A stretch of DNA of 64,000 nucleotides from Corynebacterium zhongnanshanii (GTDB lineage: Bacteria; Actinomycetota; Actinomycetes; Mycobacteriales; Mycobacteriaceae), in NCBI RefSeq assembly GCF_014490575.1, contig NZ_CP061033.1, positions 1,674,001 to 1,738,000 of the forward strand, written 5' to 3'. The notes beneath the pieces are model-generated. The model was not told the DNA's origin, made no database searches, and saw only the letters and a list, made by a program, of their open reading frames with translations. Shown piece by piece: positions 56,601-62,505 of the stretch. The translations under genes were made by a program, and so were the position numbers. The first letter of the stretch is position 1. Each line of letters starts with the position of its first letter.

Positions 56601-56991
56601 CACTGAGCTCCGCTCCGAAGACGGTATCCACGCCTGCCTCCGCGGCGGCCAGCGCACAGCGGGACGCACCATAGAGGCCATCCCTATCCAGGCAGGCTAT
56701 GGCCGTCAATCCCAGCTTCTGGGCTGTGGCGACCATCTGCTCGGGGTCGCTGGCGCCGCGCAGGAAGTTATACGAACTACACGCGTGTAATTCAGCAAAA
56801 TCGACTATATGTTCATGGGGATGCTTCGGGGAAGCATCCTGCCCCTGCGTGCCAGTAGGAAAATGGGAAACACGCTGCCCCTCCCCCATTCCGAATGCCG
56901 TCAAAGAACCTGCATGTCGGCCAGAAAGAACCTGCTCAAGGCGCGACCAGGACAGCGGCCGAGCATTGGAGAAAGACGGATTCTTTGACAT
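53671..56991 (-). CDS. dnaE2: Error-prone DNA polymerase III alpha subunit
   Basis: 1106 residues, the usual DnaE2/ImuC length. N-terminal PHP domain (FAELHACSSYNFLRGASDPE), polymerase core with acidic motif GPPDIDVDIESGRREE, QGRGSAANSAVCFALGIT, and ASYGFPESHAQSFAVLVYYS in the fingers. A C-terminal OB-type segment (RIRVAGVVTHRQRPM) is present. It performs mutagenic translesion synthesis with ImuA' and ImuB. About 60 extra residues lie before the PHP domain (start at ATG 56991). A partial imuB lies 5.5 kb away on the same strand, separated by unrelated genes. No complete LexA box was found upstream. Confidence 0.96.
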   Translation of the reverse strand: MSKNPSFSNARPLSWSRLEQVLSGRHAGSLTAFGMGEGQRVSHFPTGTQGQDASPKHPHEHIVDFAELHACSSYNFLRGASDPEQMVATAQKLGLTAIACLDRDGLYGASRCALAAAEAGVDTVFGAELSVQWQDCPDTAGPATDEGTVTVLCKGQEGYRRLSHVITDAAMADRDKDVHRYPPRKDMAAAAAGQWYVLIDWRWLPYAAELVEDFGAENCLVELQHTMNPADWDRNEALHGVATRWGLREIVSACATCADPSDARLAGAKAALHRTMDVATALPVTAPTGGRWLRSGQEMLQLAGDCTWLAEAVETSAQVARECAFTLNLIAPNLPHFPVPEGYTEMTWLRHLVETTGVVRYGPRPHSGARTRATAAQTKAWAVIDKELAVIEQLGFPGYFLIVHDIVDFCHRSNILCQGRGSAANSAVCFALGITTVDAVAGGLLFERFLSPERDGPPDIDVDIESGRREEVIQYVYSRYGRDNAAQVANVITYRSKGALRDAARALGYAPGQVDAWSRGVEEPPAVVRHIADQLKGQPRHMGIHSGGMVICDRPIADVVPTEWARMDNRSVVQWDKDDCATVGLVKFDLLGLGMLEALHHAIDQVQEHRGRTVELWRLEPTEPEVYEMLSQGDAVGVFQVESRAQLNTLPRLRPRRFYDLVVQVALIRPGPIQGGSVHPFIRRRNGQEPVTFDHPCLEPALTKTLGIPLFQEQLMQVVVDAAGFSAAEADTLRRAMGSKRSPQKMARLKERFYQGLKEENGIVGEVADRLWDKIVAFASYGFPESHAQSFAVLVYYSAWFKYHYPAEFCVALLRAQPMGFYSPQSLLADARRHGVQVLPVDVNFSGVEADTVVAEADRSGIGAIRLGLASVKGIGADVAERIVQSRSRVGTFRAVSDLSREADLRVDHVEQLARAGALESLGLTRRQAMWAAGVAATERPGMLAGTSHINSPSLPGMSAFELTAADLATTGVTPQGHPVELLREVLDQWAERRGGVRVLPANQLLDAPDGSRIRVAGVVTHRQRPMTAGGVVFFGLEDETGLANVMISPGLWARQRTLALSTKIVVIRGIVHNANGVASVTADLIEPVPLQQQMYQAVGDARNFR

Positions 56992-57109
56992 GACGACAGG
57001 CTAGCACAGTTAGCTCACATGTTCTATAAATGAAAATCGAACACGGTGAGGGACGATCATGGCAGCACTGCCAGCATCCGATCAGTGCTTCATCACAGCT
57101 AGATATAGA

Positions 57110-57125
57110 TAGACCAAGTTGTTCA
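57110..57125 (+). promoter_or_regulatory. McbR-like operator, copy 3 (upstream of metQ)
   Basis: TAGAC-CAAGTT-GTTCA differs from copy 1 (before metY) at a single position. It lies 62 bp before metQ, in the same orientation as the metY copies, and is followed by a similar T-rich flank. Sharing between the sulfhydrylase and methionine uptake genes points to one regulator. Confidence 0.6.
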
Positions 57126-57134
57126 TCTTTAGTT

Positions 57135-57159
57135 TTGTTGCTAATTTGACTAGCAACAA
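57135..57159 (+). promoter_or_regulatory. Perfect hairpin in the metQ leader
   Basis: TTGTTGCTA (57135-57143) pairs perfectly with TAGCAACAA (57151-57159) around a 7-nt loop, 15 nt before the GTAGGAGGA ribosome site of metQ. It could be an operator or an RNA element; the loop contains TTGAC, which also could serve as part of a -35. Confidence 0.5.
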
Positions 57160-57186
57160 CGTTTTCATTAAGTAGGAGGACACATC

Positions 57187-58053
57187 ATGTCTCTACGTCG
57201 CAAGGTATCCGCGGCCGCCGTGGCAGTTGCTACCGCATTTGCCCTGACCGCCTGCGGTGGTTCCGATGACACCCTGAAGATCGGCTCTACCGACATCCAA
57301 CAAGAACACTGGAAGGTCTTCGAACAAGAACTAGAAAAGGCCGGCATCAAGGCCCAGCTGGTTCCTTTCTCCGACTACAACATCCCCAACCAGGCACTGG
57401 TTGACGGAGAAATCGACGTCAACAACTTCCAGCACATGATGTTCCTGGGAACCTACAACAACAAGAACAACCAGGACCTCAAGCCGGTCGGCGCCACCGA
57501 AATCATCCCACTGGGCCTGTACTACAAGGACGGAAAGTCCCTGGATGATGTTGCCAAGGCAGGCAAGGTCGTGATCCCGAATGACCCATCCAACCAGGGA
57601 CGCGCCATCAACCTGCTGGCAGCCAACAAGCTGGTGACCCTGAAGAAGGAGGGGCTGCTCACCCCAACCCCAGCCGACGTGGACGACTCCAAGTCCAAGG
57701 TCAAGCTGGTACCTGTGGACGCAGCCCAGACCGCCACCTCCTACCACGACGGCACCCCAGCCGTGGTGAACAACTCCTTCCTGGAGGCCGGCAACATCGA
57801 CCCCACCAACGCCATCGCCAAGGATGATCCGAAGGACCCATCCGCGCAGCCGTACATCAACGGCTTCGTGACCACCAAGGAGCACCAGAATGACGAAGAG
57901 CTGAAGAAGCTCGTCGAGATCTGGCACTCCAAGCCAGTTCAGGACGCCCTGGAGCGTTCCTCCAAGGGAACCTCCGTGGAAGTCACGATGGATGGCGAGG
58001 AGCTCAACAAGGTCCTGGAGGACACCCAGGCCAAGCTGAAGGACCAGGGCTAG
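57187..58053 (+). CDS. metQ: Methionine ABC transporter substrate-binding lipoprotein
   Basis: 288 residues. Signal SLRRKVSAAAVAVATAFALTAC with lipobox LTAC (Cys near 23), then the NlpA/MetQ fold (LKIGSTDIQQEHWKVFEQ, DYNIPNQALVDGEIDVNNF, VVIPNDPSNQGRAINLL). It binds methionine for the MetNI importer. AGGAGGA precedes the ATG. It is separated from metN by a strong terminator hairpin, which should raise metQ over metNI. Confidence 0.96.
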   Translation: MSLRRKVSAAAVAVATAFALTACGGSDDTLKIGSTDIQQEHWKVFEQELEKAGIKAQLVPFSDYNIPNQALVDGEIDVNNFQHMMFLGTYNNKNNQDLKPVGATEIIPLGLYYKDGKSLDDVAKAGKVVIPNDPSNQGRAINLLAANKLVTLKKEGLLTPTPADVDDSKSKVKLVPVDAAQTATSYHDGTPAVVNNSFLEAGNIDPTNAIAKDDPKDPSAQPYINGFVTTKEHQNDEELKKLVEIWHSKPVQDALERSSKGTSVEVTMDGEELNKVLEDTQAKLKDQG

Positions 58054-58080
58054 TTACCGGCGCAGCACGAGCAACATAAG

Positions 58081-58117
58081 GGTTAGCCTGCACGACAACC
58101 GTGCGGCTAACCTTTTT
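58081..58117 (+). terminator. Intrinsic terminator between metQ and metN
   Basis: GGTTAGCC-T-GCACG (58081-58094) pairs with CGTGC-GGCTAACC (58100-58112) around ACAAC, with a single bulged T, and is followed by TTTTT. The 13-bp stem is strong enough to stop most transcripts between metQ and metN. Confidence 0.88.
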
Positions 58118-58222
58118 GATTCTTGCCACGCGTAGCGAGCGCGCCCGCGGGACTACACAGTGCGCACCACGCGGTATGCTCCGCACACCAGTATGAACAC
58201 GAAAGCACCAAAAGAGGCACCC

Positions 58223-59290
58223 ATGGCGGACACCATGAATGACACCACACAGGGCACGACGAAGGGCACCACCATCGAGTTCCGTGATGTCAACAAAATC
58301 TTCACGCAGGGCAAGAAGAAAGTTCACGCCCTCAAAGACGTCAATATCACCATCCCCGGCGGCTCCATCGTCGGCATCATCGGCTACTCCGGGGCAGGTA
58401 AATCCACCCTGGTGCGCCAGATCAACGGCCTAGACCGCCCCACCAGCGGCCAGATCCTCCTGGATGGGCAGGACATCGTCTCCCTGCCTGAATCCAAGAT
58501 GCGTGCTCTGCGCAGCGACATCGGCATGATCTTCCAGCAGTTCAACCTGTTCAGCTCCCGCAATGTCGCCAAGAACATCGCCTACCCCCTGAAGCTGCAG
58601 GGCATGGACAAGGCCGAGCGTAACGCTCGCGTGGAGGAGCTCCTGCACTTCGTGGGCCTGGAGGACAAGGGCAAGTCCTACCCCGAGCAGCTCTCCGGCG
58701 GACAGAAGCAGCGCGTGGGTATCGCGCGCGCCCTGGCGACGAACCCCAGCCTTCTTCTTGCGGACGAGGCAACCTCCGCCCTGGACCCGTCCACCACGAA
58801 GGACGTCCTGGAGCTGCTGCGCCGCGTGAACCAGGAATTGGGCATCACCATCGTGGTCATCACCCACGAGATGGAGGTGGTCCGCTCTATCGCCGACTAC
58901 GTTGTGGTGATGGAAAACGGCGAGGTGGTGGAGCAGGGATCCGTCTACGACGTGTTCTCCAACCCCACCACCCCGGTGGCCGCCAGCTTCGTGGCCACGT
59001 CCCTGCGCAACACCCCGGACCAGGTGGAAGCCAAGGAGCTGAACTCCGGCACGGGCCGCCTGTTCACCATCACGATGGCCGAGGGCATCGGCTTTTTCGA
59101 TTCGGTGGCCGAGCTCTCCTCTGCCGGCGTGGACGTCAACATCGTCCACGGTGGCGTGACCACGTTGCAAAACCACTCCTTTGGCCGCCTCACCCTGCGC
59201 CTGACTGCCCACACCCAGGAGGGCGAGCAGGCCATTGAGACTTTCTATTCCACGATGAACACCAACACCGAGATTGAGGAGATCCGATGA
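58223..59290 (+). CDS. metN: Methionine ABC transporter ATPase
   Basis: 355 residues from ATG 58223, chosen because AAAAGAGG lies 5 nt upstream; in-frame starts at 58160 and 58193 lack such a site. Walker A (GYSGAGKST), signature (LSGGQKQRVGIARA), Walker B (LLLADEATSALDP), switch His (VITHEMEVV), and a C-terminal NIL (ACT-like) domain that senses methionine and inhibits transport. A weak -10 (TATGCT, 58175-58180) may give it its own promoter after the upstream terminator. Confidence 0.95.
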   Translation: MADTMNDTTQGTTKGTTIEFRDVNKIFTQGKKKVHALKDVNITIPGGSIVGIIGYSGAGKSTLVRQINGLDRPTSGQILLDGQDIVSLPESKMRALRSDIGMIFQQFNLFSSRNVAKNIAYPLKLQGMDKAERNARVEELLHFVGLEDKGKSYPEQLSGGQKQRVGIARALATNPSLLLADEATSALDPSTTKDVLELLRRVNQELGITIVVITHEMEVVRSIADYVVVMENGEVVEQGSVYDVFSNPTTPVAASFVATSLRNTPDQVEAKELNSGTGRLFTITMAEGIGFFDSVAELSSAGVDVNIVHGGVTTLQNHSFGRLTLRLTAHTQEGEQAIETFYSTMNTNTEIEEIR

Positions 59291-59967
59291 CCACCACGTA
59301 CTCCGCACAAATGGATTGGGATCGCCTCGGTGACACGTTCCTGACGGCGTTCCAGCAGACCATGCTGATGGTCTGCGTGGGCTTGCTTGCCGCGGGCTTT
59401 GTGGGACTGATCCTGGGCATTATTTTGTACACCACGCGCGAGGGCGGCATTCTTGCGAATAAGCCTGTGTACTGGATCATTAACGTGATCGTGAACTTTG
59501 TGCGCCCGATCCCTACGATCATTTTGATGACGGCGATTGGCCCGTTGACGGAGCTGATTGTGGACACGCGTATCGGCACGAAGGCCGCGATTGTGGGCAT
59601 TGTGATTGCCGCGACGTTCGGCGCTGCCCGCATTGTGGAGCAGAACTTGGTGACGATTGATCCTGGTGTGATCGAGGCCGCCAAGGCGATGGGTGCCTCC
59701 CCGTTCCGCATCATTTGGTCCGTGATTATCCCGGAGGCTCTGGGGCCGCTGATTCTGGGATTCACGTTCATGTTCATTGCGATTGTGGATATGTCCGCGA
59801 TGGCCGGTTACATCGGCGGTGGCGGTCTGGGTGACTTCGCCATCGTCTACGGTTACCGCGCCTTTAACGACCAGGTCACGTGGTTCGCCGTTGCGGTGAT
59901 CATCGTGATCGTCCAGGTGGCTCAGCTGTTCGGTAACTGGCTGGCGAAGAAGGTCATGCGCCGCTAG
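59287..59967 (+). CDS. metI: Methionine ABC transporter permease
   Basis: 226 residues, five membrane helices, EAA loop VIEAAKAMGASPFRIIW. It overlaps metN by 4 nt (ATGA). MetI forms a homodimer and together with MetN and MetQ completes the D/L-methionine importer. The C-terminus ends KKVMRR. A terminator follows. Confidence 0.96.
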   Translation: MTTTYSAQMDWDRLGDTFLTAFQQTMLMVCVGLLAAGFVGLILGIILYTTREGGILANKPVYWIINVIVNFVRPIPTIILMTAIGPLTELIVDTRIGTKAAIVGIVIAATFGAARIVEQNLVTIDPGVIEAAKAMGASPFRIIWSVIIPEALGPLILGFTFMFIAIVDMSAMAGYIGGGGLGDFAIVYGYRAFNDQVTWFAVAVIIVIVQVAQLFGNWLAKKVMRR

Positions 59968-59998
59968 TCGCTGCTGATCGCCACCGATCGCCGTTGTG

Positions 59999-60040
59999 GA
60001 TCCGCGTTGTCCTTGTGAGGGCACGCGGATCTTTATTTTT
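59999..60040 (+). terminator. Intrinsic terminator after metI
   Basis: GATCCGCGT (59999-60007) pairs with ACGCGGATC (60023-60031), with further partial pairing inside, followed by TTTATTTTTA. It closes the metNI unit. The remaining 206 bp before the next gene hold only weakly repeated text (CATAAGG copies near 60,162 and 60,185). Confidence 0.85.
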
Positions 60041-60246
60041 ATTGACGACGCCCACGGTTCCCCTCCTTCCCGGCGCGATCTGGAGACAGCCGGTTCGTTA
60101 CGGAGGCAAAGTGCCTAGTAGACTGTGGCGTATTCATGAAAACCTTGTGCCGAGGCGTGTCCATAAGGCTGCATAGGGCTTGTGCATAAGGTTCGTGCCC
60201 GTGACCATGGGCCGACAGCGTGAAGGAAAAGCAACAAAGGATACTA

Positions 60247-61356
60247 ATGCTGGGTTTTGGTAAAGACAGCAAGAATCAGGCGCGTGCTGAACAGGACCGT
60301 GCCGGTCAAGCTGAAGAGGCTCCTACGCAACAGAAGGTCGCGGAGCTGTTATTAACCGCGGCCATTACCACTGGACTGCGGATCACCCCGGTGTCCAGCT
60401 GTGCCTTTGAGATTTCTGGTTTTGAGTGTCCTGACGTGATGCTCCATGCCGCTGTGGAGACCAATCCTTTGCGTGTGCGTGCGACCACTCACTGGTTGGG
60501 CACCATTTCCGGCGAGGAGGATCTTGAGGTCAACCTTGCGGTCAATGAGTGGAATGCGAATTTCTCGTGGCCGCGTTTGCAGGTGGCGAAGGATGCTCGA
60601 GGCAACCACCGCGTGAGCGCGGATACTCTGCTGTTGGGTTCTGCCGGCTGGACGGTTGCACAGCTCAGTGATTGGATTTTGCACGCTGCGGGCGGTGCCG
60701 TGGGTGTTGCTCGCTATGCAGAGTCTGTGTGGCCTGGTGCCGAGGTGGATCGTACCGCTGAGGTTGTGGCCGAGGTGCGCGCGGGGCTTCCGGGCAATCC
60801 GAACGAGTTCATTGATGGCACGGCGCTGGTGGATCCGGCGGCGGTGCGCTCGTTGGAGTCCGTCAGTGCGCAGCTGGAGCCGCTGGCGACGCACGGCAAT
60901 GCCTTCCACCTTCTGCCCCAGTCTGATGATCTTGAGCCGGTGAATCCTGAGCGTTTGGCGCAAACATTCGTGGGCGGTGATGACTGGCGTGAGACGTTGG
61001 TGGATTCCGGCGAGGGAGTGCGGCATGCATCCTTCGACTGGAAGGGTGACCGCGTGGATATGACCGTTCACAATACGGTGCTGACGGTAGAGACCGGCGT
61101 GGTGTTGGGTGAAACCCCCGAGGACTTGTTGGAGGCCATGCTGGCTCGCATTACGGAGTTGAACTTCTCAGAGGACGGCACCACCGTCTCCCTGGTGAAC
61201 ATTGGGGATCAGGAGCCACAGTGGCTGCTTCGCTCGCTGTTCCATGTGGCTGCGAAGACCGGTATGACGCTGGGCCAGTTGGAGCGTTATGGACTGGGCG
61301 GCGCGGTGTTGACGCGCCGGAGTGTGGCGGCGTTCCGTGAGGAGTTTTCGCTCTAG
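60247..61356 (+). CDS. Protein with two YbjN-like domains
   Basis: 369 residues from ATG 60247 (AAAGGA upstream; a GTG at 60220 is possible). Two halves of similar build, about 40-165 and 235-360, show the YbjN fold of alternating strands and helices (VRATTHWLGTISGEEDLEVN; DMTVHNTVLTVETGVVLG). YbjN is a chaperone-like scaffold without known catalysis. It is soluble, acidic and single-gene in context. Function here unknown. Confidence 0.75.
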   Translation: MLGFGKDSKNQARAEQDRAGQAEEAPTQQKVAELLLTAAITTGLRITPVSSCAFEISGFECPDVMLHAAVETNPLRVRATTHWLGTISGEEDLEVNLAVNEWNANFSWPRLQVAKDARGNHRVSADTLLLGSAGWTVAQLSDWILHAAGGAVGVARYAESVWPGAEVDRTAEVVAEVRAGLPGNPNEFIDGTALVDPAAVRSLESVSAQLEPLATHGNAFHLLPQSDDLEPVNPERLAQTFVGGDDWRETLVDSGEGVRHASFDWKGDRVDMTVHNTVLTVETGVVLGETPEDLLEAMLARITELNFSEDGTTVSLVNIGDQEPQWLLRSLFHVAAKTGMTLGQLERYGLGGAVLTRRSVAAFREEFSL

Positions 61357-61380
61357 GACCCGTGCGGTTCTAGTCCTCTC

Positions 61381-61418
61381 GGCGCAGCCGGGTCCAATCG
61401 GCGCAGCCAGGTCCAATC
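61381..61418. repeat. 19-bp tandem repeat at the 3' end of the sucrase/ferredoxin-like gene
   Basis: GGCGCAGCCGGGTCCAATC (61381-61399) and GGCGCAGCCAGGTCCAATC (61400-61418) are adjacent copies with 18 of 19 identical, followed by a partial third (GGCAGCGG). The second copy overlaps the minus-strand stop codon. Probably a recent slippage duplication in the convergent intergenic space. Confidence 0.85.
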
Positions 61419-62469
61419 AGGGCAGCGGAGTCACGCTGACGGGAACCCATACGGTGGAGTTTTTGGAGGGGTCGCCACAGGAGCTGATGACGGGGCCCAC
61501 GACCTGCTGTTCGAGGTGCACCGTCCACCGCGTCGGCGTAGCACTGTCCGCACCCAGCTCTGCTGTGTCGGTATCCAGCTCCACAGTACGGGTGGTGCGT
61601 TCCTTTTCTTTGGGCCCTTTTCCTGCCAGGTGTGCTGGGGTGGTGTCACCTGGGCGGTAGACGTTCAGGAGGTCGGCATCCACCGTGTGGTCGTCGGTCA
61701 ACTCGGTGAGGACTGCGAGTTCGGCCACTTGGCTGGCGGGATCCAGGGTTCCCTTCCCGCGGTTGCCGGTGAGAGCGATGCGGTTGGTGGCTGCGGCGTC
61801 CAGGACGGCGGCGGCTTGGTCTGTGGTGAGGTGCCCGTAGGAGTAGTTGCTGGGCAGCAGGATCATGGACGGGGCGAAGCGGTGGCCTTTTGTGTGGGAG
61901 GATTCCCACACGTTGGAGTAGCGTTGCGCGAGCTCCAGGGCGACGGGCCGCCCGAAGACGGCGCAGCAGCGGTCTCGTTTTCCATGGGTGCATACCAGCA
62001 GCAGGGAGCCATCTTCGCGTTCGGCTCCTGGTGTGTTCCCAGGCTGGCTGAGGTCAACGCTGAGAAGGTCGGCAGGCTCGGTGATCTCGAGGCGCTCAAG
62101 CACTGGGGTGCTGTCCGTAGTGCCGGTGCACCATGCGATGTAGAGGCTGCGGGTGCTTCTTTCTTGGCGCTCTTGACCGGCTTTGCCCGGCTTGCGAATG
62201 AACTGTAGTTGGGCCCCATGCTCGGCGAGGTAGGCCTTCACCTGGGCTGTGAGCTCTTCGCCGAGCGCTTCCCCGTCGAGGATGTCCCGTCCCCATCCCC
62301 CGAAGTGTTCCAGTGCGAGGACAACACGGCCGGGTTTGGCCGTGCCCGGCAGAGGCTCATTCGATCCTGACGAGCACAGTGTGGCTGCGTCAAGATTCTC
62401 GCTCACGTCTGTGCGCGCACCGGGTGGGGTGACGCACTGTCCTGCGCGGGGGTTTCTCTGTGTGGGCAT
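61417..62469 (-). CDS. Sucrase/ferredoxin-like protein (thioredoxin-like 2Fe-2S type)
   Basis: 350 residues. The C-terminal part carries LVCTHGKRDRCCAVFG and SSHTKGHRFAPSMILLP, which match the Suc_Fer-like family: a thioredoxin-like fold in which Cys residues (in CTHGKRDRCC) and a later His pair (HTKGH) may ligate a 2Fe-2S cluster. The N-terminal 50 residues contain another Cys but no signal. Actinobacterial members often lie in iron or respiratory contexts, but this gene is single. Function is not established. Confidence 0.85.
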   Translation of the reverse strand: MPTQRNPRAGQCVTPPGARTDVSENLDAATLCSSGSNEPLPGTAKPGRVVLALEHFGGWGRDILDGEALGEELTAQVKAYLAEHGAQLQFIRKPGKAGQERQERSTRSLYIAWCTGTTDSTPVLERLEITEPADLLSVDLSQPGNTPGAEREDGSLLLVCTHGKRDRCCAVFGRPVALELAQRYSNVWESSHTKGHRFAPSMILLPSNYSYGHLTTDQAAAVLDAAATNRIALTGNRGKGTLDPASQVAELAVLTELTDDHTVDADLLNVYRPGDTTPAHLAGKGPKEKERTTRTVELDTDTAELGADSATPTRWTVHLEQQVVGPVISSCGDPSKNSTVWVPVSVTPLP

Positions 62470-62505
62470 GTGTTTAGGCTATCACTGCGGTGGTGGCCCG
62501 CTTTT

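Noticed and set aside
57037..57044. TCGAACAC, a half LexA (SOS) box upstream of dnaE2
   Set aside because: The second half (GTTCGA at 4-bp spacing) is missing, so it is not a credible SOS box.
60136..60189. 17-codon frame with two Cys codons before the YbjN-like gene, possible leader peptide
   Set aside because: No ribosome site in front of it, and no attenuator structure or amino acid gene downstream.
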